From the IMG/VR virus record IMGVR_UViG_3300023109_002187, positions 1 to 29,410 of that record: a DNA stretch of 29,410 nucleotides. One strand, 5' to 3'. The translations under genes were made by a program, and so were the position numbers. Origin of the DNA: a virus. Below, piece by piece: positions 6,139-13,151 of the stretch (position 1 is its first letter; each line of letters opens with the position of its first letter). The notes below the pieces were generated by a model. It saw only the letters and a program-made list of their open reading frames with translations. It did not search any database and had not been told where the DNA came from.

Positions 6139-8180
6139 AAAAGATTTTATTATCTCCTATATGGAGCATATTATTGTTAGGGTTATTTGCTTGGCTGCAT
6201 ACTATTAATCCTTCATTCATTGAAAGTTTAAGATTACGGTATTTTGACCAGCTTATTGTAAATCAAGAGGTTGTTCAAAATAACATTTATTCAGTAAACA
6301 TTGATGAAGATGCAATAACCGAATATGGACAATGGCCATTTCCTAGACACGTATATTCAGAATTTATTATAGACCTATACAATAGAGGTGCAGGTCTTGT
6401 TGTTTTAAATATTCTTATGTCTGAACCTGATAGATCCGGCGGAGATGAAGACCTTGCTATAACTATGCAGCAAGTACCAATAATTTTAACTATGCTTGGA
6501 GCTGAGGAGAACAAAAATGAAGCGATTAATCCAGGAGCCTCTATTATTAATAGCGATTATATTTCTCTCATTCCAAGTGTACCTGGGATTATCGCTAACA
6601 TTAATGAGCTTGAAACTAATGCAGTGGGGTCGGGAATCATCAACACATTCCCAGAGATCGACGGGGTTACCCGACGAGCACCGTTGGTATTCGAGTCCGG
6701 GGGGAACCTCTTCCCTAATGTCACCCTTGAGGTATTGCGAGTCCTTGCCGGAGACCCATCCTTCCAAATCAAGTTGTCGCCGCTCGGGGTTGATAAATTA
6801 AGAATACCACAGTTTGGAATGATACCAACAAATGAGGTTGGCGAGGTATGGATAGATTGGTCTCAAGGTTATCAATCAGAATCAATAATGAATTTGCCAG
6901 ATGATTTAGGAGGTGCTGTTGTATTTGTTGGCCCAACAGCTGCAGGTACTATTCAACCTATATCAACGGCGATTGGTGGAGTATATCCACAAGAGATACA
7001 AGCAGTAATGCTTGGTACTGTATTTAACGAATCAAACATTACACGGCACGCCGACGCAAAAGCATGGGGTGAACTTGCTGCTTTAATTGTAGCAGGTTTA
7101 TTAATAATTGGTTTATCCTATTGGACTTTTGTAGGTATCGGTGTATTCGTATTAACGATTGGCGGCTTTATAGGAGGGTCTATCTATGTATTCCAAAGTT
7201 CAAATTTGCTTATTGACGGTATTACTATTTCTGCTATGCTATTCCTCGTTGGTAGTTTACGGTATATTGTAAAATTCGTTGATGAGTTTTTACAGAAACA
7301 AGCAATCAAGAAACAATTTGCTGGTTACGCTTCACCAACAGTTGTTAAATTATTACAAGAAAACCCATCATTAGTTAAAGATGGTATGAAAAAAGAAGTT
7401 AGTATTGTGTTTAGTGATCTGCGTGGATTTACTCCATTGGGTGAGTCATTCGGTGATGATGTTGCAGGATTAACTCGAATAATGAATGGATATATGGATG
7501 CAATCACAGAACCAGTTTTAGATGCTGATGGGATGATTATTAAGTATATTGGAGACGCTTCAATGCATATCCATAATGCCCCAATCAACGACCCAAGCCA
7601 TGCATCTAACTCCGTTCTTACAGCATTTAAAATGTTAAAGGCAGTGGACAGATTTAATGAAGAAGTTATTATACCTGATGGCCGTCCTCCTGTTGGTATG
7701 GGCGCTGGCATCAACACAGGGTTGGGATACATTGGTGAAATGGGAAGTACTAAACGTCATTCATATGATGTCCTTGGAGACGCTGTAAGTACAGCAGCTC
7801 GTGTAGAAAGTAAATGTAAAGAATACGGACAAGTATTATTAATCGGTGAAGCAACATATGAGCAAACTAAAAACGAATTCTTCTACCTCAAAATAGATGA
7901 TTTGCAAGTAAAAGGTAAAAGCGTAGGTTTAAGTATTTACACTGCACTTGATGATATAAGACAACCTTGGTATTCAGCACAGAAAAAACACCAAGAAATG
8001 TATGATGCATACCAAGCACAAGATTTTGATAAAGCCATTGAAATATGCGGCATATTACATGGACACTTTGATAATAAGATGGATGGATATTATGATATGT
8101 GGAAAGAAAGATGTGAATATATGAAAACACAAGACCTTCCAAATGATTGGAATGGTGTATTCATAGCGACAACTAAATGA
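6135..8180 (+). CDS. Membrane CHASE2-domain class III adenylate cyclase
   Basis: This 681-residue protein has the complete CHASE2-3TM-cyclase architecture. After an N-terminal membrane segment (about 8-24), residues ~30-300 form the extracytoplasmic CHASE2 sensor (RYFDQL, NIDEDAITEYGQWPFPR, NILMSEPD, FPEIDGVTRRAPL). Three membrane segments follow (about 312-332, 333-353, 358-379), then a class III catalytic domain at ~420-605. The metal-binding aspartates are present (Asp428 in FSDLRGFT, Asp474 in KYIGDA), as are the ATP-selecting Lys470 and Asp545 and the transition-state Arg556. The usual ribose-contacting Asn is Ser552. The catalytic part should lie in the cytoplasm and make cAMP. The gene overlaps both neighbours by ATGA. 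Residues ~163-219 are encoded by an unusually GC-rich patch (6621-6790). A membrane cyclase is unexpected in a phage. Confidence 0.92.
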   Translation: MKKILLSPIWSILLLGLFAWLHTINPSFIESLRLRYFDQLIVNQEVVQNNIYSVNIDEDAITEYGQWPFPRHVYSEFIIDLYNRGAGLVVLNILMSEPDRSGGDEDLAITMQQVPIILTMLGAEENKNEAINPGASIINSDYISLIPSVPGIIANINELETNAVGSGIINTFPEIDGVTRRAPLVFESGGNLFPNVTLEVLRVLAGDPSFQIKLSPLGVDKLRIPQFGMIPTNEVGEVWIDWSQGYQSESIMNLPDDLGGAVVFVGPTAAGTIQPISTAIGGVYPQEIQAVMLGTVFNESNITRHADAKAWGELAALIVAGLLIIGLSYWTFVGIGVFVLTIGGFIGGSIYVFQSSNLLIDGITISAMLFLVGSLRYIVKFVDEFLQKQAIKKQFAGYASPTVVKLLQENPSLVKDGMKKEVSIVFSDLRGFTPLGESFGDDVAGLTRIMNGYMDAITEPVLDADGMIIKYIGDASMHIHNAPINDPSHASNSVLTAFKMLKAVDRFNEEVIIPDGRPPVGMGAGINTGLGYIGEMGSTKRHSYDVLGDAVSTAARVESKCKEYGQVLLIGEATYEQTKNEFFYLKIDDLQVKGKSVGLSIYTALDDIRQPWYSAQKKHQEMYDAYQAQDFDKAIEICGILHGHFDNKMDGYYDMWKERCEYMKTQDLPNDWNGVFIATTK

Positions 8181-8485
8181 TTAAGACTTTATTTGAAATG
8201 TTTTTTAAAAATTATATTGATGAACAAATAGACAAACGGTTCACGGAGAATATGATTGAAAGATATTGGTCACAAAAACAAAACGAAACAGCAAGGCGAC
8301 TCCAAAAAGCAAGAGAACGCCACAAGATTGATTATCCGGCTTCATACGAGGCCGAATTACATACGCCCGAGCCCAAGGTATTGTCCAGTGGTGACTTACG
8401 ATGGGACGACGCCAAATCCAGAGTACAATCAAAAACCAATGCATCTGCGTTAAAAGACAAACTAAAAGGATTAAAGAAATGTTGA
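8177..8485 (+). CDS. Basic helical protein, unknown function
   Basis: A 102-residue protein whose ATG overlaps the cyclase stop (ATGA at 8177-8180), so it is translationally coupled. The N-terminus (MIKTLFEMFFKNYIDEQID) could form an amphipathic membrane-associating helix. The middle is highly charged and helical (ARRLQKARERHK) and the C-terminus is Lys-rich. No motif or family is recognised. Its stop lies inside the start of the DUF6356-like gene (8479). Position suggests an accessory to the cyclase or the membrane proteins downstream, but nothing in the sequence proves this. Confidence 0.7.
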   Translation: MIKTLFEMFFKNYIDEQIDKRFTENMIERYWSQKQNETARRLQKARERHKIDYPASYEAELHTPEPKVLSSGDLRWDDAKSRVQSKTNASALKDKLKGLKKC

Positions 8486-8676
8486 GTAAACAATGCAAGG
8501 CACACTTAAAAGACGCCAATGAAACCGCGCTTCAACATATGGGTAAAGCGTTATTGATTGCAGTAAAGCTGCAGTTATTGGTTCCTGTTGTAATTATACA
8601 CAGCGTAGCGCCAAGATTTTTTACTAAAACCGCAACAACAGTAATGAAAGATATTTTAAAAGGTAGAGAGAAATGA
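8479..8676 (+). CDS. DUF6356-like small membrane protein
   Basis: The 65-residue product starts at the ATG at 8479, overlapping the preceding stop by 7 bases; the longer in-frame start at 8401 would lie deep in the previous gene. The pattern HLKDANETALQHMGKAL, then a hydrophobic segment (ALLIAVKLQLLVPVVII), then HSVAPRFFTKTA matches my memory of the DUF6356 family: a His near the start, E-T-x-x-x-H, one membrane span, then H-x-x-x-P-x-x-F. Function of that family is unknown. The stop overlaps the lipase start (ATGA at 8673-8676). Confidence 0.72.
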   Translation: MLSKQCKAHLKDANETALQHMGKALLIAVKLQLLVPVVIIHSVAPRFFTKTATTVMKDILKGREK

Positions 8677-9413
8677 TAGAAAAATGCGCCACCATGGCCC
8701 AGTGTGCTCAAATAGCATATATGGACGGTAAAGAAGCAAAAGCTGAATATAAAAAGTTAGGTTATACACAACATAAATTTATTGAAAAGGATGGTGCTCA
8801 GGTACACCTTATTCAGAATAAGAACGAAATTGTTTTATGTTTCCGTGGTACAGAGCCTGGTGAATTTTCTGATATTAAAGCAGATCTAAATGCTATGCCC
8901 GACAAAGCAAACAACGGATCAGGTCTTGTCCATAACGGATTTCAAACAGAAGTTGATAAAGTATGGGTTGCAATTGAAGAAGCATTGGCAAAGGCAAAAC
9001 CTAAAGACCTATTCATATGCGGACATTCATTAGGTGGTGCAATGGCAACAATTGCAACATCTCGTTTGGCTGATAGTCCTTGGAATCCTGTGGCATTATA
9101 TACATATGGATCACCGAGAGTTGGTACTCGTAAATTCGTCAAGAGTTTTAAAAATGTTACTCACTATCGCCATGTCAATAATAATGATTTGGTAACAACT
9201 GTACCGTTTGCACTTATTGGCTATAGACATCATTGCCCACCACGTTATATTAATTACTATGGTAATATTAGAAAAATGTCGAAGTGGCAAAGAATTAAAG
9301 ACAAGTGGCGCGGCCGTTGGAGAGCATTGAAAAAAGGTATGCCTTTTGATGGTGCATATGACCACGGTATGAACCATTACTGTAAATACACGGAGCAAAA
9401 TAATGATAGGTAG
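8673..9413 (+). CDS. Class 3 lipase-family alpha/beta hydrolase
   Basis: This 246-residue protein is a Lipase_3-type serine hydrolase. It has the oxyanion-region FRGTEP (57-62), the nucleophile elbow GHSLGG with Ser119, the strand YTYGSPRVG (143-151) that is diagnostic of class 3 lipases, a catalytic Asp in NNDLVTTVP (Asp172) and a C-terminal His in DHGMNHY (His231 or His235). The triad is therefore complete. There is no signal peptide, so it should act from the cytoplasm on membrane lipids or acylglycerols. The start overlaps the upstream gene by ATGA. A Lys/Arg/Trp-rich stretch (residues ~200-222) could bind anionic membranes. Its place among membrane proteins suggests membrane remodelling or a contribution to lysis; both are inference. 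Confidence 0.88.
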   Translation: MIEKCATMAQCAQIAYMDGKEAKAEYKKLGYTQHKFIEKDGAQVHLIQNKNEIVLCFRGTEPGEFSDIKADLNAMPDKANNGSGLVHNGFQTEVDKVWVAIEEALAKAKPKDLFICGHSLGGAMATIATSRLADSPWNPVALYTYGSPRVGTRKFVKSFKNVTHYRHVNNNDLVTTVPFALIGYRHHCPPRYINYYGNIRKMSKWQRIKDKWRGRWRALKKGMPFDGAYDHGMNHYCKYTEQNNDR

Positions 9414-9705
9414 AATGTTGGAAGACACGTTATGGATCTACACCGCAATCGGCGGATCTATAATTGGCGCAGTTGTACTTGCTTATTTGAGTACAACACG
9501 CATTGGACTATGGGGCTATGCTAAATTTGATTTAATGATTGATTACTTAGTTGAGCGCTGGGGTTTAACCTGGCTTGAACAACCTGAAGACGCATGGCGA
9601 AAGAAGTATCCAAAAATCACTCAAAAGATTGATGATATGGAGCGCCGGCTAAATGCTGTTGAAGCAAAAGCTGGTGTTAAAATCCTAGGAGGAAAAAAGA
9701 AATGA
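9403..9705 (+). CDS. Small membrane protein with coiled-coil tail
   Basis: A 100-residue protein with one membrane span near residues 10-30 (LWIYTAIGGSIIGAVVLAYL) and a charged helical C-terminus ending in a short coiled coil (ITQKIDDMERRLNAVEAKAG). CGGAG (9391-9395) sits at good spacing from the ATG at 9403, which overlaps the lipase stop by 11 bases. Family unknown. The layout of one anchor plus a cytoplasmic coiled coil suggests a membrane-tethered scaffold or partner of a neighbouring product. Confidence 0.75.
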   Translation: MIGRMLEDTLWIYTAIGGSIIGAVVLAYLSTTRIGLWGYAKFDLMIDYLVERWGLTWLEQPEDAWRKKYPKITQKIDDMERRLNAVEAKAGVKILGGKKK

Positions 9706-9860
9706 ATTGGATTAAAAACAGACTTAAGGAAAGAACAACTTGGGACGGCGGTGCATTGGTAGCACTCGGTATGTTGGTTCTCTTCATGGCACCATTGGCA
9801 AAAATTGCTGCAGGCATTGCAATTGCCTGGGGCGCATGGACAATTTGGAAATCTGAATAA
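9702..9860 (+). CDS. 52-residue conserved-type membrane protein
   Basis: A short gene overlapping the previous stop by ATGA (9702-9705), with a perfect AGGAGG at 9687-9692. The product begins with a basic amphipathic stretch (MNWIKNRLKERTTWDGG) followed by a long hydrophobic segment (about 17-49) that can form two short spans or a hairpin around Pro31. From memory, very similar small proteins occur in marine T4-like phages; this could be checked by a protein search. It is the last gene of the plus-strand cyclase operon. It ends two bases before the converging oxygenase gene, leaving no room for a terminator between them. Confidence 0.78.
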   Translation: MNWIKNRLKERTTWDGGALVALGMLVLFMAPLAKIAAGIAIAWGAWTIWKSE

Positions 9861-9861
9861 G

Positions 9862-10617
9862 TTAGGCTTTCCGCCAATGTTCAAATGAAGGCAGTGTTCT
9901 ACTATATTCGGCGACATTTGGTTTTCTTACAATCATAACATCTCCTGCCACACAAAACCTACTTAGTTTTAAATCAGTTTTTGTTTTGAAACTTTGGAGG
10001 CCAGGTCCATCGTCACCTTCCTGTGCAACAATATCATGGTTAAGGTTTGATGGAAATATTAGTAGAACACCGTCCTTTACTGGGAATTGCCATGTTCTTG
10101 CATTTGCATAAGTCCAATTCCCACCTACGTGTTCACCAAAGAATTTTGAATAGGGCTCATTAGGATGAGCATCACGTGGATCATAGAACCTAATATCACG
10201 GTGCCTTTGAATATTTACGTGTGGATAATACACCCATGAGATATGATTCTCAGCATGGTTGTGGATGTTTATGGATGCTTTATCGGTTACATTAAAGAAT
10301 GCTTTTGTTAGAAACAAATCAATCTTCATTCGGTTCACACCGATTGTCTCAAGGTACAGGTTCAAACAATTTGGTAATACTGTATCAAACCATTCCGCTA
10401 AGGCAGGATCATTGTGTACTTGCTCATAACCGATAAAGTCATGAGATACACCACTTTCCTTTGAATGTTTAAGATAAGCATCAAACCACAAATCTTTTTC
10501 TTTTTGAGTTACAGGTTTTCTAACTTCTGTGATTGTGGTTGGAAAAATAAAGTGATTTTGAAATTCACCTTCTTGAGTTGTCGGAAACTTTTCCTCATAT
10601 CTAAATTGATTTGCCAT
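9862..10617 (-). CDS. 2-oxoglutarate/Fe(II)-dependent oxygenase
   Basis: The 251-residue protein fits the putative 2OG-Fe(II) oxygenase family common in marine myoviruses. The iron-site region NIHNHAENHISWVYYP (118-133) aligns with the family's HxHPxxxLSGVYY block (His119/His121), the distal His lies in FPSNLNHD (His194), and Arg220 in LSRFCVAGD would hold the 2OG carboxylate. These enzymes hydroxylate proteins, sugars or small molecules; the target here is unknown. Its start overlaps the end of the GalE-like gene by 17 bases and its 3' end converges on the cyclase operon. A role in decorating surface glycans or virion protein is plausible from context. Confidence 0.85.
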   Translation of the reverse strand: MANQFRYEEKFPTTQEGEFQNHFIFPTTITEVRKPVTQKEKDLWFDAYLKHSKESGVSHDFIGYEQVHNDPALAEWFDTVLPNCLNLYLETIGVNRMKIDLFLTKAFFNVTDKASINIHNHAENHISWVYYPHVNIQRHRDIRFYDPRDAHPNEPYSKFFGEHVGGNWTYANARTWQFPVKDGVLLIFPSNLNHDIVAQEGDDGPGLQSFKTKTDLKLSRFCVAGDVMIVRKPNVAEYSRTLPSFEHWRKA

Positions 10618-11479
10618 GTTTTCCCATTTCTAACTTATACTGATCGTGGCACATATCACCGAGCGATTTTGTCAGGTTACATAATTTTGATGGATTATCA
10701 ACTACAGATTTAACAGCATCACCGGCACGACGGCCGACAATTTTTCTATTCATTGATTTACCGGTAATTTCTTCCATAGTATCTAAGACTTCGTGGACAG
10801 TCCATCCTTGATTACTTCCAAGGCATTCATATGGAGTATTGGATGGTCCAGATATAGCAGCGTTGAGTAAAGAATTACAGAGGTCGTTAACGTGAATGTA
10901 ATCACGTACGCAAGTCCCATCCCGTGTTTCATAGTCATCTCCATATACTTCTACGTGTTGCCGTATGCCTGCAGCAACTTCCGCTCCAATTCTAATGAGG
11001 TGAGAACTATCCCCAAGCTGACGATTGATACCATCACTCCCACTAACATTAAAGAAACGAAAAATAGTGTACCCATCAGCTTTCTCCTTTATAATATCTT
11101 CAGCACCAACCTTTGAGCGAGCATATGGTGATGCCATTTCAAAAGCCGATGATGTAGATGCGAATATGAAATTATCAGTACGTAATTTTTGAACCGCATT
11201 GAGCGTACCCATTGTATTGATACGATAATATGCTGATGGTTCTTTTAATGATTGTGGAACAACACTACGACCTGCAAGGTGAATTACTGCATCACCCCAA
11301 CCCATAAGCCAATGATCCATAATATCCTGTACCCAAAACTTGTCACAGTATTTAGAAACATCATTGCTTTCGCCGTGGAAATTGTTATCAAACCCATGGA
11401 CTTCATATCCATGTTCTTTTGCCAATCGGCAAAAATGTGATCCGATATAACCGGACGCACCTGTCACTAATAACTTCAT
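10601..11479 (-). CDS. galE: NAD-dependent sugar-nucleotide epimerase, GalE-like
   Basis: An extended short-chain dehydrogenase of about 292 residues. It has the Rossmann motif TGASGYIGSH at the N-terminus, an HLAGRSVV segment, the Ser-rich catalytic strand (ASTSSAF), the Tyr-x-x-x-Lys pair in YARSK, and the GalE-typical VRDYIHVNDL. UDP-glucose 4-epimerase interconverts UDP-glucose and UDP-galactose; related enzymes act on UDP-GlcNAc or produce dTDP sugars, so the substrate is a guess. It is shorter than the usual ~338. Two ATGs are possible (11485 and 11479); I prefer 11479, which puts the Rossmann strand right at the start. Neither has a Shine-Dalgarno sequence. A CATAAATA at 11491-11498 resembles a late box with one mismatch. 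Confidence 0.87.
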   Translation of the reverse strand: MKLLVTGASGYIGSHFCRLAKEHGYEVHGFDNNFHGESNDVSKYCDKFWVQDIMDHWLMGWGDAVIHLAGRSVVPQSLKEPSAYYRINTMGTLNAVQKLRTDNFIFASTSSAFEMASPYARSKVGAEDIIKEKADGYTIFRFFNVSGSDGINRQLGDSSHLIRIGAEVAAGIRQHVEVYGDDYETRDGTCVRDYIHVNDLCNSLLNAAISGPSNTPYECLGSNQGWTVHEVLDTMEEITGKSMNRKIVGRRAGDAVKSVVDNPSKLCNLTKSLGDMCHDQYKLEMGKHGKSI

Positions 11480-11493
11480 AACCATACTAATAT

Positions 11494-11700
11494 TTATGTA
11501 AAGTACTTATCCAAAATATCAAGTACATCCTGGTATTTTGCAATTTCAAGGATTTCAGTTTCCATTGCTTCAAATACGTCAGGGTGTTCACCTACACCTG
11601 CTGGGTTATTAAGATAAACTTCAACATTAAACTTATGCTTATCAATATGACCTTTTGCGTGTGAGCGTAATGCTGTTAATGTGTAATCTTGGTCAACCAT
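11494..11700 (-). CDS. Conserved small phage protein, unknown function
   Basis: A 68-residue acidic protein beginning MVDQDYTLTALRSHAKGHI, with AGGAG just upstream of the ATG. From memory, this type (TLTALRSHAKGHIDKH...NVEVYLNNP) recurs in marine T4-like phages, but no function is known to me. It is predicted to be mainly helical and cytoplasmic. It lies between the GalE-like gene and another small conserved gene in the same orientation and likely shares their transcript. Confidence 0.78.
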   Translation of the reverse strand: MVDQDYTLTALRSHAKGHIDKHKFNVEVYLNNPAGVGEHPDVFEAMETEILEIAKYQDVLDILDKYFT

Positions 11701-11709
11701 AATATTCTC

Positions 11710-12003
11710 CTATACAATTAAGCTTGATTGTGGTGCAACCAAACCGCTCGTCATTTGTCGGTATGCGTTAGCAACCTCTTCATTTGTTTTAACCACTAAT
11801 GAAATGTTATATAATACACATTCCTTAGGATCGTGTTCACCTGTCATAGCAATTCCGTTTGAAAAACCCATGCCTTGTTCACTCATTGTGAGGAACCTAG
11901 GATTTTTTAGCTCAACTGTTGAACCATCTTGTGATACTAGTTTACCTACGTATTCACCGTTTTGTGTAATTACTGTTACAATATCATTAGCTTTAAGCGC
12001 CAT
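11710..12003 (-). CDS. Small beta-rich conserved protein, unknown function
   Basis: A 97-residue protein starting MALKANDIVTVITQNGEYVGKLV. The alternating short strands and Gly turns resemble an Sm- or SH3-like small barrel, but this is inference from pattern only. I chose the ATG at 12003, which has AAAGGTGAG upstream; the GTG nine bases earlier is embedded in that ribosome-binding site. It overlaps the end of the upstream gene by 11 bases. Similar small proteins are known to me from marine T4-like phages, without function. Confidence 0.75.
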   Translation of the reverse strand: MALKANDIVTVITQNGEYVGKLVSQDGSTVELKNPRFLTMSEQGMGFSNGIAMTGEHDPKECVLYNISLVVKTNEEVANAYRQMTSGLVAPQSSLIV

Positions 12004-12202
12004 CTTTCTCACCTTTATAAATGCAAATTGCTTGCGTTCCTCGTGGAAAATAACCAGATGCTCCTGTCATTTGCCCACCTAATATTTCTCGTGCTTGAAA
12101 ACACTCAACCATGTTTTCGTATTCATACCAAGCTTCAACAAATGGTTCATCGTAACCTTCTGAGGCATTAAACATAATGCTGATTAATACTAATGTCCAC
12201 AC
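11993..12202 (-). CDS. Small exported or membrane-anchored protein, GTG start
   Basis: A 69-residue protein starting at GTG (12202), with AAAGGAG placed well upstream. The first ~13 residues (MWTLVLISIMFNAS) are hydrophobic and suggest a signal peptide or anchor. The remainder is acidic and contains two cysteines, Cys34 and Cys60, that could form a disulfide outside the cytoplasm. No family recognised. It lies between the tRNA pair and the small beta-rich gene and is the first protein gene of the 12202-9862 minus-strand series. Confidence 0.68.
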   Translation of the reverse strand: MWTLVLISIMFNASEGYDEPFVEAWYEYENMVECFQAREILGGQMTGASGYFPRGTQAICIYKGEKDGA

Positions 12203-12221
12203 TTGTAAACTCCTTTTAATT

Positions 12222-12306
12222 TGGTACTCGTAACCGGACTCGAACCGATACGCCCTAAGGCAAAAGATTTTAAGTCTTCATTGTCTACCAATTCCAACAT
12301 ACGAGC
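12222..12306 (-). tRNA. tRNA-Leu (UAA)
   Basis: On the minus strand the sequence folds as a class II tRNA: acceptor GCTCGTA pairs with TACGAGT (first pair G-U), the D-loop contains GGAATTGGTAGACA, the anticodon loop ACTTAAAATCT carries TAA (reads UUA), there is a long variable arm (TTGCCTTAGGGCG), the T-loop is GGTTCGAGTCC and CCA is encoded at 12224-12222. It would read the Leu codon UUA, which is frequent in this AT-rich DNA. Confidence 0.93.
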
Positions 12307-12308
12307 AA

Positions 12309-12385
12309 TGGTGATTCCTGTAGGACTCGAACCTACGACCTAGTGCTTAGAAGGCACTTGCTCTAATCCGCTGAGCTAAGGAACC
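12309..12385 (-). tRNA. tRNA-Arg (UCU)
   Basis: A minus-strand class I tRNA of 77 bases: acceptor GGTTCCT pairs with AGGAATC, the D arm is TAGCTCAGCGGATTAGAGCA, the anticodon loop CCTTCTAAG carries TCT (reads AGA), the T arm is GTAGGTTCGAGTCCTAC and CCA is encoded. It is two bases from tRNA-Leu, so both are probably processed from one transcript. Its first base is the last base of the upstream gene's TAG stop. Confidence 0.95.
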
Positions 12386-12849
12386 TATCTTTGAAAATTA
12401 AGAACGTATCGTTTACCGTCAATAAAAAATCTAATTGTCGAGTGCGAATACACATCGGCGTTTACGGTATCTCGATATTCAACAACATCACATTGTTCAG
12501 TCCATTCATAACCAACAATACGTTGTTGTGTTTTTGGTTGTGATCCTTTATCTGCACCAACCAATCCTCCAATTACCGCGCCAACTGCTGCACCATCATC
12601 GTTACCTGATACTCCTTTACCTAGGAGACCTCCGATAATCATACCTGCAAGAGCACCACCTGCGGCATCACCTTGGGATTGTACCGTCTCGTAAATCGGT
12701 ACTTTCACATCATTACAAACGAGCTTTTCAACAATCTGAACGGAACGTGCTTGCTTTGTATGGTCATACACTCTCACGTTAGTCGGAGTCTCGTTTGCAA
12801 AGACTGGTGTTGCAGCAGTCAGCGCGGTTAGAAATACTAAATTTTTCAT
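12385..12849 (-). CDS. Exported glycine-zipper protein (17 kDa surface-antigen type)
   Basis: The ~154-residue product starts with a signal peptide (MKNLVFLTALTAATPVFA, cleavage expected after Ala18). The middle carries a glycine-zipper 2TM domain (GGALAGMIIGGLLGKG, then GAAVGAVIGGLVGADKG), as in Rickettsia 17 kDa antigen/SlyB-like outer-membrane proteins. Two cysteines flank the domain, and there is no lipobox Cys at the cleavage site. I chose the ATG at 12849 over an upstream TTG because the signal peptide begins there. The TAG stop shares its last base with tRNA-Arg. Likely periplasmic or outer-membrane and possibly membrane-destabilising. Confidence 0.8.
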   Translation of the reverse strand: MKNLVFLTALTAATPVFANETPTNVRVYDHTKQARSVQIVEKLVCNDVKVPIYETVQSQGDAAGGALAGMIIGGLLGKGVSGNDDGAAVGAVIGGLVGADKGSQPKTQQRIVGYEWTEQCDVVEYRDTVNADVYSHSTIRFFIDGKRYVLNFQR

Positions 12850-12853
12850 TTTA

Positions 12854-13078
12854 TTATCCAATCAATCTTTTAGCATAACGAACGGTCATTAGTTGTGCTT
12901 CACTAAGACCTTTCATAGATGCAGTTTCAGCAAGATGCTCACCTACATCCGAAAAAGAATTCAGGATAGGTAACGGAATGTTCATATATTCACCTGATTC
13001 AGATGCCCACATCATTTTACGGCCAAAGGCTGAAACGATTTTTTGTGCGGCAGTTTGTTCAAAGAATGTAATGTTCAT
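12854..13078 (-). CDS. Small protein of unknown function behind an early promoter
   Basis: A 74-residue soluble, probably helical protein (MNITFFEQTAAQKIVSAFG at the start; MKGLSEAQLMTVRYAKRL near the end). AAAGGAAA precedes the ATG, and a strong TTGACA/TATTAT promoter lies just upstream, so it is probably among the early-expressed genes, which in phages often encode host-takeover factors. No motif is recognised. The glycine-zipper gene starts 4 bases after its stop and likely shares the transcript. Confidence 0.75.
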   Translation of the reverse strand: MNITFFEQTAAQKIVSAFGRKMMWASESGEYMNIPLPILNSFSDVGEHLAETASMKGLSEAQLMTVRYAKRLIG

Positions 13079-13105
13079 AGATAGTTTCCTTTATTTGATT
13101 ATTCC

Positions 13106-13134
13106 ATAATAACTGATTCTAAAGCATTTGTCAA
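13106..13134 (-). promoter_or_regulatory. Sigma70-type promoter (TTGACA-17-TATTAT)
   Basis: Minus-strand -35 TTGACA (13134-13129), a 17-base spacer and -10 TATTAT (13111-13106), 28 bases from the start of the gene at 13078. The -35 overlaps the last codons of the HExxH gene. The spacer carries TAGAATCAGT, shared with the promoters at 14027 and 18697. Confidence 0.82.
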
Positions 13135-13151
13135 TGGTTAATTTCAATTAT
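13128..13151. repeat. 24-base dispersed repeat, copy 1
   Basis: This 24-base stretch recurs at 21429-21452 with one mismatch (TTGTCAATGGTTAATTTCA is identical). Here it spans the -35 element of the promoter at 13106-13134 and the last codons of the HExxH gene on the minus strand. Confidence 0.7.

Noticed and set aside
6486-6801. Overlapping frames on both strands across the GC-rich patch of the cyclase gene
   Set aside because: Low stop-codon frequency is expected in a GC-rich patch; the cyclase frame continues through with recognisable CHASE2 residues.
8256-8453. Alternative frame inside the basic protein gene after the cyclase
   Set aside because: The 8177 frame has ATGA coupling on both sides; the alternative lacks a ribosome-binding site and fits no neighbour.
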